Source: Marasmius tenuissimus
Taxonomy: Eukaryota > Basidiomycota > Agaricomycetes > Agaricales > Marasmiaceae
Direction of reading: 5' to 3'
Length of the DNA: 64,000 nt
NCBI GenBank assembly: GCA_029532415.1
Contig: JAQOTA010000053.1
Location: forward strand, 3,100,001 to 3,164,000
Part shown: positions 1-12,227 of the stretch, in pieces
How positions within the stretch are numbered: the stretch's first letter is position 1
How the letters are laid out: every line of letters starts with the position of its first letter
Translations under genes and position numbers: made by a program
Notes under the pieces: model-generated
Told to the model about the DNA's origin: nothing
Seen by the model: the letters and a program-made list of their open reading frames with translations, nothing else
The model's database searches: none

Positions 1-2447
1 AAATCCTGTAACGTTGTAGAATTCAAACTTGTCCCACACTGCAAAGTATTTGATCAGAACCCTCCAAGAAAAAAAAAGGGTAGTAAGTGAAATAAGAGAC
101 CTACATCCTTCGCTTGCCCAAGGTAGCGTCTCAACTTTGTTGAAAGGGAGCTGTACCGCTCGTGCACCCGGTTCAACGTGCGGAGTATTCGGGAGGATAT
201 TTAGTGACGACACGTCGCTCATGATGGAGAACGGGCCTTGAAGGTGGTCGCCTAAGGGTTCGAGGTGAATGAAGACAGCGCCTTTGTCTCCCGCTGTAAT
301 TGGAGAATTGACATGCGTCGTATGAGTTGATTTGGCGGCTGGGGCTATTCCTCGTGTCTCTTTCTGTCCAGCTTTGGTACTGTAGGTGATCGTCCCTGAT
401 CAGATATGTAGAAGTGAATATGAACAGCTCTCTGATACTGCATACAATGTCGAGACAAACCGTATATGACCTTGACAGCATCGGTCCCGTCGACATCGAA
501 AGAACCCCCAGGAGGTAACACGACGAGAGTGATCTTCCTCCCCGCCAAAATCCAGAACGGTAGGGTACGTTGCTGACCAGCTGGAAGAACGTCTGGCTTT
601 GGGATGCGCAGCAAGACTTCCTTGTTGAGTCTCGTAGCATGGATCTCAAGACTCTGAGTGCCGAGCGTGTTAATGCGAACGCCTGGAGGGTCCGGACCGG
701 TGTGATATCCAGGCACATAGTACGAGACAGAAGCGATGTCCTGCAGAAGATGTAAATCCTTCAAACGGCAGGTCAACTAGCTCGAACATACCTCAGAAGC
801 TGAGTCAGAGAAATCAGCAATCGCAAGGCGGGCCGCCGACTCGTTGGTAACTTTGAGTCGGTCAAAGTGGCCCTTATGGATGTCGCTGGGAGTGTAAACA
901 TAGACACCTTGGTTTTGTTCTAGACGAGAACGTGTTAGCTGGTGCACGTGCGCATGAGCGGTCATTCGAACCTAGACCAACAGCTGAAGCATCATCAGAC
1001 AAAGGAAGGCTGAATAGGTAAGATATTGTGACTTACGAGCTCCCATACATGCGATGGCAAACGAGCCATAGGCATTGCTCCCAGGAACCTCGACAGCTTT
1101 GACGTTGTGAATAGTGCCAGTGTGTTCGCTGCTAAGAGGACCAAAGTTATCGACGACGACGCGTCTCCAATGAGACCTATCCTTCAAAGCCTCCGCTCCC
1201 TTGGGTGCGGATGGACTCTTGATGTAAACAGCGACCAAGTTACCGTGGAACCCCTAAGGCGAATTAATATCATAATCCGCAATGCATAACAGTCCATACC
1301 TCGCAGGCAGCAATGTAGCCGACCTCATCGTCACCGACTCGGCATATATCAACGGATCCAGATCCCCAATATGGGTTTCCGGCTGACTGCGGGATACCGT
1401 CGCCGACCACGTTATGCTTCCAGATATGCTCCGTCTGGTCAAACCACAGAAGTACAATACCTTCCCTTCCAGAAACGAGAATCATATCCAAGTCACCGTT
1501 AGTCTTAGGCAGGATCCTAACATCATGGATCAGTCGGAACTGAGAGTCGAATACGACTTCCTTCTTCCAACTCTCTGGGCCTTGACTGTGGTCCTGACCG
1601 TATGCAGCGGTAAAGACGAGGACAGGAGCGGGAGACGTCAAGTCGCTTGATCTTGGGATGATAGGAAAACCCATGACCTGAATGTCCTGGCTAGTTGTAA
1701 AGTGACCGGCTGGCTCATCTTCAGAAATTGGGCGCGAAAAACCATAAACGATACTTGCCTTGCAGTCTGAGACGGATTTAGCATCGTGATAATGGGAATG
1801 TGATGCCGAGCTTACCTGTGCATGCCAGTGGAATTACCGATTTTATGCATCTTCCAGAATGGTTGGGAAGATCGATCACCTGGATTTTGCAGCCAGATGA
1901 TTCGACCGCCGTCTTTCTGGTCAGCATCCCAGAGCTGTCGTGAGTCGGGGAAAAAGTCAGCAAGTCACATACTACAAAGGTCAAGTAGATGCCATCTCAC
2001 ATCATTCATGCCGGGTCCATAGCGGTCGCAGATGATAACTGGACGGGATCAAGTATACAATAAGGCTTCTGGAACATGTATAAAGCTTACCGTCGTTATT
2101 CCCGTCACCTGTAAGATCTGCAACAGTCATGGCGACCGGGAAGTCCAAGCTTGCGATTTCGTTGACTTTCCAGCCCTTAGATCTAATTCCTGTGAGACAC
2201 ATGAACCAAAGGCAAGGCAAAGGTCATACTTAGCATTGAGAGGATTGATCAAGAGCTTGATCGATGCTGGTTTCCCTGCGAAGCCCAAGCCATACGCAAC
2301 AATGTCGGGAACTTTGTCATCGCGATTGAAATGGAATGCTTCGATCCAGTAACCGTCCGGCAGAGGGGTGGCAACGAGAGACTCGTCAACATGATCTGCC
2401 TTCGAAGTAGTTGCGGGGTCAGCAAGAGAGAAACTATTGCAACACAT
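1..2447 (-). CDS. Aldos-2-ulose dehydratase (AUDH), 3' end beyond window
   Basis: AUDH dehydrates and isomerises 1,5-anhydrofructose and glucosone (the pyranose 2-oxidase product) towards ascopyrone M and cortalcerone. I recognise it from several conserved blocks in order: PDGYWIEAFHF near residue 30, LDFPVAMTVADLTGDGN, GGRIIWLQNPG, GNPYWGSGSVDICRVGDDEVGY, HTGTIHNVKAVEV, then SVSYYVPGYHTGPDPPG and ITLVVLPPGGSFDVDG. The FG-GAP-like repeats fit the family's N-terminal beta-propeller. A further exon (about 95-390) reads GAVFIHLEPLGDHLQGPF, and an exon at the window edge reads LWDKFEFYNVTGF, so the reading frame runs off position 1 and the cupin half is missing here. The start is the ATG at 2447, 40 bases after a TATATAAA box. 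About ten short introns interrupt it. No break is visible in the part present. It is divergent from pyranose 2-oxidase, its pathway partner. Confidence 0.9.
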
Positions 2448-2486
2448 TGCCAACGAAAGTATGTCGCAACGTCTCCCGCAGTCGTC

Positions 2487-2494
2487 TTTATATA
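2487..2494 (-). promoter_or_regulatory. TATA box of AUDH gene
   Basis: On the minus strand this reads TATATAAA and lies 40 bases upstream of the AUDH start codon. The same octamer precedes the divergent pyranose 2-oxidase gene. Confidence 0.6.
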
Positions 2495-4434
2495 CTCAAA
2501 ATAGCGAGCGTAGCAGCGCTCATAGCATCTTGCTGTATGTGTACGGGTCGCTCATCACGCCCCGAAATGGAGAGTTCGCGACTTCAATTTCACCGACGAA
2601 ATTGTTTCTGGAGTCTTCAGCGGAAAGAATGACATGATGCATCTATGGAGCTCCGTGTTTTCTAGAGAGGAATAATCAGTTGCAACTTGCCTGCAGGATC
2701 ATTGAATGGACGCTGGGACGAATACTGACAGCCTGGAGTAGGTAATTTCCGCCACATTACTCTTTTTTCATCGATTCGGTGTTGACGAGAGGCAGTATGT
2801 TCGACAGCTAGTAGAACAGCAGCAATGATCCATATGAAGAATCTTCTGTGGATGGTTGCTTGAGATTATAACTTATCGCCAATAAGTAGATTCGAGCCAT
2901 GCAGAGGAGTCAAGACCGATGTATCTCCAGGATATGCCTTTCGTCTGGTGTGGCTTCGAATGCACGGTTGATGGCCCGGAAATTAGACGATGGGTCAACG
3001 CCCCTGACGAGAACTTGAAGTGCGTTGGTGGTATTTGACGTGACGTTGTCGGGTACCAGTGGGTACGCTCTGACACATTTGTTCCTGAAATCAATTGAAG
3101 GACCATTAACTCTGAGTTCCACGGAACTTCGGATCTGGAGAAGTGGTCCAGGTTCATGCCTGTCCAGGCCCGTCCATAGCCGTCTATGCACAGTGACAGT
3201 GACAACTTTGACATAGCTAAGCGCTTTGCAACTGCCCAAACCTTCCGCTCATGTCGCTCCTTTCCTCCCCACCACCATCACCTCACTTATTTTTACGTCT
3301 TCCAATCAGCAGGCTCGCCACTCGACAACCAACTAGCAAGTGACAGGCAGTATTATAATCATGGAGTCGTGGGTGACGAGAAGCTTGGGGATTTAGGTTC
3401 AAGGGTGACCGGTGGTAGGTGACTTCCCCTTTGTCAACGTCATTGCGTGGGACTCACTTATAGTATTGAGGCGGAATTTTAGGTATTCGACATACAGAAA
3501 TGGATGAATCGATGAAAATCGCATTAAAGGACGGTCAGGCAGTAAGGCGGCAATCGAGGCCTCAGGCGAACGGAGGGGACTAGAATACATGGCATTTTCT
3601 ATTTTCCTCCTTATTGATACTGAACTAATCTCCTCTTTTCATTGAATTCGAAGACACCTTGAACGCGTAGAGTTGGCATCGGTTGGCACCGGCTGCAGTG
3701 ACCCTAAGGTGTCGCTTATACATTTCCATCCGCTCGTGTTGATACACCATTTCTGCAGGCATACGGCCAGATCAAAATTTTGCCTTGACGTCAAGCAGCT
3801 CAAAGAAACAAAACCTCCGGCTTCGGTTGGTACTTCGAGTCTGGAGAGAAGGAAATGATGGGGGGCGGTGACTGAGAGACTCAGAGTGGGAGGCTGGTGT
3901 CGGGAATGGGAACCTCTTACCCGCATCCATTCCTGGACCCTTGCTGGAGACTCATCAATATCCACTAGCGATGACTTCCCAAATTCTGTGCATGTCACTG
4001 TCTGTGGTGGCGGCGCTAGTCCAGGCTAGTTCTTCATATCCACAAGATATGTCTGGGGGTATATACCGTTATCAACTCATTCACATTCACCCGGGCGCAT
4101 GCACTTTCACATTCGGAGCTTGCACGTCCACGACGCACACATTCAGATGTTCCCTTTTTGTGAAAAGTCTCTCCAACGCCGCTATCAGGAACCAATCGAC
4201 GAATGGATGCTTTCTGATCACTCTTCTTGCAAAGATATTGTGCCCTTCACATCAATGGGGGGTCAAAACCTCGCGATTCAGCTGACAATTCAAGGGATGA
4301 TTCATGGTCAATTCGAGACAGTGAATCGAGGGTGAATCGGCAGCGGACTTTGACCTCCCCTTGTACAAGAACTCGATTCGTAATGGGTGTTTTATCGATT
4401 GGTTTTGATCCCGTGCTGGCTCGAACTGAGAGGA

Positions 4435-4442
4435 TATATAAA
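4435..4442 (+). promoter_or_regulatory. TATA box of pyranose 2-oxidase gene
   Basis: TATATAAA lies 50 bases before the ATG at 4492, a usual core-promoter distance for a strongly expressed fungal gene. Confidence 0.65.
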
Positions 4443-4491
4443 CCAGCCACATATCTGTTTGAAAGCCCGGCACAATTTTGCATTCTCCAGC

Positions 4492-7274
4492 ATGAGCGAT
4501 CTTCTCACTCACCGAATTCACAAGGATCTCGATGTCAAACAGTTCGACGTACGATTGATGTTCCCTTCTTTCACTTTATGCTAATGTCATCCTAGGTCTG
4601 CATTGCGGGCTCTGGTCCTATCGGAGCCGCTGTTGCTCGTCAGCTTGTCGACAATGGACGAAGTGTATGTCTCCTCCCTTATCTGTTGGTTGCCCGTGTT
4701 TAAGCATCCTCTAGGTCGTCATGGTTGAGATAGGAGACCAGTAAGAGTCAGGAAGTGGCATCAGACACGATCTGATAACATTTTTAGAGATACGCGTATC
4801 CCTGGTGCCCACAAGAAGAACGAAATCGAATTTCAGAAAGATATTGATCGTTTCGTCAAGTAAGTTATCCTTCTTTATCGCGTTGTGTTGATTCTCAATG
4901 CCATGCAGGGTGATTCAAGGTGTCTTGTCGACAGTTTCGATCCCTGTCAGTAGCACGGTGATGCCTACGCTCGACCCCTCAGCGTGGACAGCAGAGTGAG
5001 TGATATCATACCTCAGGTTACACAATTTTGACCTTCGCATACAAGGGACCCTAAAAAACAGATCATTTCGAATGGACGAAACCCCTTCCAAGCGGAACAC
5101 AACCATCTCGGGGCTCAGGCCGTCACTCGCGGTGTTGGCGGAATGAGTACTCATTGGTAAGTCCTCGCGATCACAATTGCCTTCTAATCAGTGACTTACC
5201 GTTCTCAGGACGTGCGCTACTCCTGAATTCCTGAAGCGCAACAAGAATGACGGCAACAAGGAATACGAACGTCCAGTCATCTTCACGGACACCGTTGAGG
5301 ACGACGCTGAATGGAAGACGCTGTATGACGCTGCTCGCTCCATCATCGGCACTTCCGAGACGGAATACGACGAGTCCGTTCGCCACAACATCGTGCTCAA
5401 AGCGTTACAGGACGCTTACCCCAATCGTGGTATAAAGGCGCTACCTCTTGCGTGTCACCGTCTCGCCGAAGGCTCTCCCTACGTTCAGTGGCATGCCGCC
5501 GACAATGTGAGTCGTTCTTCTGTATGTGACGAAAATACCCTCAAATCTCCTCCGTCAGGTTTTCGGTGACATGTTTGAAAAACCAGATAAGAAGAATGCC
5601 AAAGGGGTTCAGCGCGGTAAATTCGCTTTGTTGACGAACACTCGCGTTACCAAGCTGCATCTCAAGCCTAGTGGGAACACCCCTTCGATCGCCCTCGCGT
5701 CAGTGCTCCCTCAGATGTTTCGATGGTCTTTCTAACTTCGAGCTCAGCGAGGTCAAAGATCTCTTGAGTGACCGCTTGACTCCTGACAGTCCTGAAACAA
5801 ATTATGCCATTAACGCGAAGGTATGTCTCAATTGCTTGTCCTCATCTATTCAACGAGACCAATCTCTACCCAGACTTTTGTTGTAGCAGCGGGTGCCGTC
5901 GCCACCCCGCAGGTACGTGGCTCTGACCTCTGGAGAGGGCATCGTTTCACGGTCGTCCAGATTTTAGCGAACTCCGGTTTCGGTGGCTATCGTGAACAGA
6001 GCAAGATCGACGACAAGGCAGGTAGGCACGCGCCTTTGATCCCCAATCTTGCCCTTCGTATCACCGAGCAGCCGTAAGTAGCACATTCTGTGAGTCGGCC
6101 CGTTAATTGACCATGGCATAGGATGGCTTTCTGCCAAATTGTGCTTCGGAAGGTATGTCGAGACTCTGATCTCCACTGACACCAATCTGATCTAATGCTA
6201 GGAACTGATAGACGATGCGGGCAACACAGAGAACAAACCCAAGTGGTGGAAAGACGCTGTTGAGAAGCACAAGCAAAATCACCGCAATGATCCCTTACCA
6301 ATGTAGGTCTAACTCTTCGCCACTTGTTTCCAATGCCTTCTAATGCCTCACGCCTCTAGTCCATTCCAAGATGGCGAGCCCCAGGTGACCATCCCAGCGT
6401 CGTACGAGGTAAAGCTCTCTCATTTATGGAACCCCTCAAAACTGACGCATACGCCTGTAGCGTCCATGGCACACCCAGATTCATCGTGACGCGTTCAGTT
6501 ACGGTGAAGCGGGACCTCGCGTGGATTCCCGCGTTGTCGTCGACTTGCGATTCTTTGGTAGGCAACATGGAGTCACCAAGAATAAGATGATCTTTGAGAA
6601 CACGCACGTGGACGCCTACGGGATGCCTCAGCCCACCTTCGAGTATGAACCTTCTCGCGAATATGCATTGGAAACGTCTCGAATGATGAACGAGTAAGCG
6701 AAAGTCTTGGTCAACTCAGCTGATGCCGTCTGATTGGGATGTTGCCAGTATGACCGACGTAGCGAATAAGCTAGGTGGCTACTTGCCTGGTTCCTACCCT
6801 CAATTCATGACGTGAGTGCTTATAAGCTTGTACACTCTCATCATCTCAACCTATCAAATAGGCCTGGACTCGCGTTGCATCTTGCTGGCACGACGCGTGT
6901 CGGGCGAGGCGATCAAAAGGGCGAGACCGTCGCCGACTATAACTCCCAGGTCTGGGAATTCGATAACCTCTATGTCGGTGGTAACGGTCTCATCCCTACT
7001 GCTTTTGGAGCCAAGTGAGTGATTGTCCATACTAAGAGAACACAGGATGTTGGAGCTAATTTGTACTACGACCAGTCCGACGCTTACTTCGATCTGCTTG
7101 GCTATCCGGGCTGCGTACAAGATCAACAAGGATCTCGATGGACAGGCTGCACCTCCAGACTCCAGCACTCCGCTTCAGAAGACACCCGACGATTGGGTCA
7201 AGTGGACCAAAGATGAAAGTGATCCAAACTTCCCCAACCACAGGAAGCTCAGGGAGCCCCATCGCCGTGTCTGA
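4492..7274 (+). CDS. P2OX: Pyranose 2-oxidase
   Basis: This GMC-superfamily flavoenzyme oxidises D-glucose and other aldopyranoses at C2 to 2-keto sugars and reduces O2 to H2O2. The protein starts [20 protein letters not shown] and runs into the dinucleotide-binding motif [14 protein letters not shown] (residues about 23-36). The family hallmark GGMSTHWTCATPEF is near residue 140; its His is the covalent FAD attachment site in characterised members. Near the C terminus are LHLAGTTR, with the catalytic His, and [22 protein letters not shown], with the Asn partner. More than ten introns of about 50-60 bases separate the exons, and all conserved blocks can be joined without a stop. No signal peptide is visible, as in known pyranose oxidases. 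A charged C-terminal tail ([20 protein letters not shown]) extends past the conserved core. It is divergent from AUDH, which acts on its product. Confidence 0.96.
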
Positions 7275-8728
7275 GTGGTCAAGTAACGAGAGGAATGCCG
7301 AAGCCTCCGATGTGCTTTAACGTGTCGGAATGTACCAATAGTGACAATGACAGAAATTCGCGAGGCTTTGAATTTCATTGAAAGTCCAGATTGAAACACC
7401 CGGCCTTTGCTCACAGGCTTGGAGCTTGAAGCTCACTGCTCGACTCCCGAGCTGGCTTCAGGTTGTATATGTGGGCAATCTGAGGAGAAGCAGACCAGTG
7501 AGGTGCAAGCGAGAGGTTTTCCGCGAATGGGATCTCACAATTCGAACGGACGTACGAAGTATTGCCCGCAATCAGAGCCCGTTGGACGGGTATAACTCTT
7601 GAAGGGTGAGATGTACAGACTCAGCTCAAGTGTACAGTTCGGAAGGTGTCGACACAGGAATCGACCGCACGTCGCCTGTATCCTCTCAAAAAGCCTCTCA
7701 CGAAGAATTGATATGAAATCATGAATGATTGCCGATGATGCCAAGTAGCAAGGATGAAGCTGGAGGCTAAGCGCTGCGAAACAGTTATCCAGAGCCGATC
7801 CTGTGAGAGTGTTGCGAGAGGGATGGGAGGCGGTGAGCGCCGTGAACCGTTTGGGCTGAGTAGACTAATAATTTCATCCTTGGAAAGATCCGGAAGGTCT
7901 TCCTTCAGCAAAAAAACGGGCACGGTACAGGGGAGGATATCGCGGGATCTAGTACGCAAACCTGATATGAGCATCGGTTTCGGTCGCGTCCCCATGTATG
8001 CGACACGCACCTTGGTTTACATAGCTCATCACAAGCCTTCAAAATCCCGCAGAGGATAACCATTCGATCCGAGGGTTGTCTACTACTACATATCGCAGGT
8101 TTGATGTCGAAGAAACTGATGAGCGCCCGGCGTCGATATCTGTTTTACGATGCTCTGAAAGCCTGACGGGGGGGGGGACGTAAATGAAGCGAATGGCGCG
8201 TGAAGAATACGCTATGTTGAAGGGGGAAGTTTGTCGAGCTTAGCGCAGGGCATCGACAGGTCAGCCCAAGTTTGCGAGGTCCTCAAGAGAATGAATTTAC
8301 TTGACCAGAGTCGGACAACGCGCCCTTTTCATTGATGTTCGCTGTGTTCCCTTCGATCGGACAACCTCCTTCGCCAGTTCCAATCTCCAAGCAATCCAAC
8401 CCCAACGTGCATCATGCCCACTCGGGATGTTGAAATTCGAATATGAGAGGCAACCTGAACATATCTGAGAGCCGAGAGAATTGAGTCCAGAGCTACACAG
8501 ATCTAGATCCCAGCCATACTTGAGCTATTTCCGGAGTTGAAGAGGAGGAGGGATACTGTGTACGACTAAGTAGACGGCTCTGGAGAAAAGGAAAAGGAAG
8601 GAAACGGGCGTGCGGCCCACGCGCTCCGGTGACCTTATTTATTGCCGGTGAGACTCGAGGACGCGTCGCGTCGGTTGGTTGTTCTTCACCCACCATCACG
8701 AACACGCACAGCACGAGATAACAATAGC
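7275..8728. other. Intergenic region, no gene seen
   Basis: About 1.45 kb between pyranose 2-oxidase and elongin C. Open frames on either strand are short and show no recognisable protein. A run of about nine G residues sits near 8168. The last part is the elongin C promoter. Confidence 0.5.
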
Positions 8729-9363
8729 ATGGAAGACGCAAAAATGGACGTAGGTGAATACTGAAGACAAAATATTACAGGCACCTGCCTCATCTAATGC
8801 CACTCTCCAGACAACGTGGACAGTGGCGAGGACTGGGTGCGACTCGTCAGCAACGATGGTTTCTCTTTCCTTGTCAAGAGAAAAGTTGCAAATACCAGTG
8901 GGACGATCAACAGCTCGCTGGATATGTCGAGTGAGGACGTCAAGGCTACCTTCTCAAATTTCCCGGACTCACGGATCTAGGTGGTTATGCTGAAAGCGAA
9001 TCAAAGACGTATCGCGCCACTAATGACCGGTGCGACTGTTGGTTTTGCCTACCTTCTTGAGTGCTTTACTAAGATAATCTACCAGAGGAATCATCGTCCA
9101 AAAGCTCGTCGAATACATGAGCTTCAAAGCCCATTACAGCAAATCGAAGGACGATGTGCCCGTAAACGAGTTTATGGAGAGAATCCCGCCTGAGATTGTA
9201 CTTGAAGTGTATGTGCAATGCTCTACCCTGGGAGTTCTGTTTTTTCCGTATCGAGGCTCACTCTCCTCCTACCAGACTGCTCGCTGCTGATTATCACGAA
9301 TGTGAGTGCATTGTGTGTCCTTTCCTCATTCAATTCCAAGCTGTCTTCCTCCCGACAGTGTAG
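8729..9363 (+). CDS. ELC1: Elongin C
   Basis: Elongin C is a Skp1/BTB-fold adaptor that joins elongin A or BC-box substrate receptors to cullin ubiquitin ligases. The gene is split into small exons, so no long open frame reveals it. Joining by phase gives MEDAKMDVDNVDSGEDWVRL, then VSNDGFSFLVKRKVANTSGT, INSSLDMSSSGYAESESKT, RGIIVQKLVEYMSFKAHY, and a C-terminal IPPEIVLEVLLAADYHE. These follow the elongin C pattern of an SDG-F-VKR strand, the TSGTI helix, the KV-YM-YK-HY region and the final PEI-LELL-AA helix. Introns lie at about 8751-8811, 8930-8980, 9030-9085 and 9209-9274. The last residues are uncertain because a possible donor at 9302 would change the end, but both versions stop at 9361-9363. 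Confidence 0.85.
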
Positions 9364-9792
9364 ATATGAGCTTGCCGTCTCTCAATCACAGTCTTGTGAG
9401 AATGAACCAGACTTCTGGCCCGACTTGATAGCTACCCTAAGCAGTGTCACGCTGCAGGCACTCACAAGGTTTCCTGAGTTTGCAAATGTGAAGGGAATCA
9501 CTGCACAGCCTCGAACAGCTGTTGAGACAAGTCCGAATGGTGGAAGCAGGTAATTGCCGAGAACGGAAGAGAAATGCAGTTCCCTTTACACCTTCTTTAC
9601 ATCCTTACTCGTTGACTACCACCTTCACCGGTTTCGCGGCCTTCAAGTAGTTCAATTCACAATTGTGTTGATAGATCTCCTCCAGCGCCTACCTGAGTAG
9701 GCCCTAACACTACCAAATATGACAACCATTTGAACATCTCCCCTCACCGTTGCAGCACTTTTCACCATCATTTATTCGTATAATTCTCTTGC
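9364..9792. other. Intergenic region, no gene seen
   Basis: About 430 bases between elongin C and calcineurin A. It holds the 3' end of one gene and the promoter of the next. Pyrimidine-rich tracts near 9590-9790 fit a fungal core promoter or leader. Confidence 0.4.
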
Positions 9793-12141
9793 ATGGACAT
9801 CCGCCAATTTCCGGGATACTTGCAGTCGTTACATGAGGCTTCTACATCCTCGATACAAGTAGAACCTCCCCTAAACACGACAGGGAGGCAGGTTGCTTCG
9901 GTATGTGGCCCTTTGGTCAACCGTGATCAAATTGAAACTGATTTTCGCCTGTTAGGTCCCGCCACCTGCGACCACGAAACCCACCGATGAGCAGTTCTAT
10001 GTGAACGATACTGCAACTGGCACTCTGAAGCCAAATCCCGCGTTCCTGAAGGAGCATTTCTTTCGCGAGGGACGATTAACCGAGAACCAAGCGCTGTTCA
10101 TTATCGACCAAGCCACTATTCTCTTGAGTCGAGAACCCAACATGGTCAACGTGAAGAGCCCTGTAACAAGTAGGATACCTATTTACTATTCATAGTGAGG
10201 AACTCTTATCTTTCTTTTCAGTTTGTGGAGATATTCATGGCCAATATGTGGGTTGTCATTCGTGCGCATAAAGCTCTTACTCACAGTTGATTAGTATGAT
10301 CTCATGAAGCTATTCGAAGTTGGAGGCTCTTTGAACGATAACTGTTATCTGTTCCTCGGAGATTATGTGGATAGAGGATGTTTTGGAATCGAAGTGTGTA
10401 ACATCCTAGTATTCCCTCGAGCTTCTACTCATCCCTCCAACAGTGTTTGCTCTATCTGTATTCCTTGAAGCTCGTTTACCCCAACAAGTTCACCCTACTT
10501 CGCGGAAACCATGAATGTCGTCACCTCACTGAATACTTCACCTTCAAACGCGAATGTACGTTTCATGCGACCCTTACACGGCAATCTTCCATTCAACATT
10601 GACAGAAAGGTCTCCACAAGTATTCATCTCGTGTCTACGAAGCGTGTATCTCCTCTTTCTGTGCACTTCCTGTCGCTGCTGTTGTCGACAACAAGTTTTT
10701 CTGTGTTCACGGAGGTCTTTCACCTGAGCTTCGTACGCTGCAGGACATCGCCGGGGTTTGCACACAATCTCAATTGTGGTGATCCATCTTCTAACAATAT
10801 CTTTTCTTTGTAGATGAACCGCTTTCAAGAACCGGGTTCACATGGCCTCCTTTGCGACCTCTTGTGGTCAGATCCCGTTGGCAACTATGGACATGAAGAA
10901 GAACCCTCTCAGCACGCGCCACCTCTACCGCCCGGAACAACCTATCTTCCCAACCAGACCAGGGGCTGCTCTTATTTCTTTACGTATGAAGCTGTCTGTC
11001 AATTCCTCGACCGCAACCACCTCCTGGGCGTGATTCGTGGTCATGAAGCACAAGACGCTGGGTGAGCTGCGTTCCACTCTAGCGGTTTTACCGACGTTGA
11101 CACTGGTCCCGTAGCTACACCATGCATCGGAAAACACCCACCAAGAAATTCCCCTCCGTGATCACTATCTTCTCCGCCCCCAACTATCTCGATGTGTACC
11201 ATAACCGCGGGGCGGTTATCAAATACGCAAACAAGAACATCACTATCCGTCAATACAACTACAGTCAGCACCCGTATTGGCTGCCGAACTTCATGGATGC
11301 GTTCACGTGGAGTTTGCCGTTCGTGGGTGCCAAGAGTGAGTTTTGCCTTCCATTGTATGTTCCGCACCCGGTGGCTCATTCTGCGATCTTAGTCACGGAA
11401 ATGCTGTTGGCGATTCTCAGTATCTGCAGTGAAGAAGAGTTGACTGAAGATGGAGACTCCTCATCTGACGATGACACTCGGACATTGGCGGGAGCAGCGA
11501 TGTCCCCGACGGAGTATCAGGCGAGGAAGCAACAGATCAAAAATAAGATTATGGCGGTCGGCAGGATGCAACGGGTGTTCCAACTCCTCAGGTTTGTGCT
11601 GACTTGGATTACCGTACTTCGATCTGAGTCCTCACCGCTGTCCTTTTGACCAACAGAGAAGAGTCAGAAGCAGCGACTGAACTTATGCCCTCCGACGACC
11701 CGACTGGAATAGGCGCAGTTGGTGCGAGGATAGGGCCTGATGCGCTCGGCGTGCAAGGTGCGAGGATCAGTAGGAATATCCACAACTTCGATGAAGCGTA
11801 CGTCTCCATTTATCATATATCATGGCCTTTGTCTTTATTGATTGAACGCCATGGATAGTCGCCGAGTGGATTTGATGAACGAGCGATTGCCCGATTTTAC
11901 ACCAGCACAAGATGGAGCTGGCCCGACAATATTCCCTCCTCCGAGTATGCGGACGTCACGGTTGGCTGGAGGTCTTGAAGGGAACGGACATGAGGGGCTG
12001 ACAATGGAATATCTCATCCGCAAGACTTTGGAGGAAAACACTAGTGAAGATGGCGTTGTTGAGAAGCTCGCAGACAGGATTGCCAGGGGAAGGAAAGTCA
12101 CAGGAAGGCCTATGCCCCTGAAGCGGTTCGAAACCACTTGA
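9793..12141 (+). CDS. CNA1: Calcineurin A (PP2B catalytic subunit)
   Basis: Calcineurin A is the Ca2+/calmodulin-activated Ser/Thr phosphatase that signals to Crz1-type factors in stress, ion homeostasis and growth. The metallophosphatase core is complete: [80 protein letters not shown] and [18 protein letters not shown], which together supply the two-metal ligands. The B-subunit helix and calmodulin-binding segment follow ([19 protein letters not shown]), then an autoinhibitory-like stretch ([20 protein letters not shown]). The C-terminal tail ends [11 protein letters not shown]. The start ATG at 9793 gives [15 protein letters not shown]. Introns are short and keep the frame. The gene converges with the membrane protein gene on the other strand; the two stop codons are 86 bases apart. 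Confidence 0.96.
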
Positions 12142-12227
12142 CACGGAAAATGCGACCATACTATACCATATAATGCGGTCGATCTAGCTGGTTCCGGACG
12201 GTAAACTCGATTTGATAACGATGTATT

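Larger units (their letters stand above)
2448..4491. other. Intergenic region between AUDH and pyranose 2-oxidase
   Basis: This 2.0 kb gap separates two divergent pathway genes and should hold both promoters. Each end carries a TATATAAA box. The middle contains minus-strand coding-like stretches (about 2910-3215 and 2510-2637) with no convincing joined frame and no family I recognise; they may be a decayed gene or a short unknown one. A short plus-strand frame from 3971 begins with a signal-peptide-like segment but has no other support. Confidence 0.5.

Noticed and set aside
3971..4285. Plus-strand frame with signal-peptide-like start inside the P2OX promoter
   Set aside because: Apart from the hydrophobic start it shows no domain, no Cys pattern of a secreted effector, and it lies just before the P2OX TATA box.
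7621..8010. Minus-strand frame of 129 codons downstream of P2OX
   Set aside because: No recognisable protein and a mirrored open frame on the other strand; likely chance.
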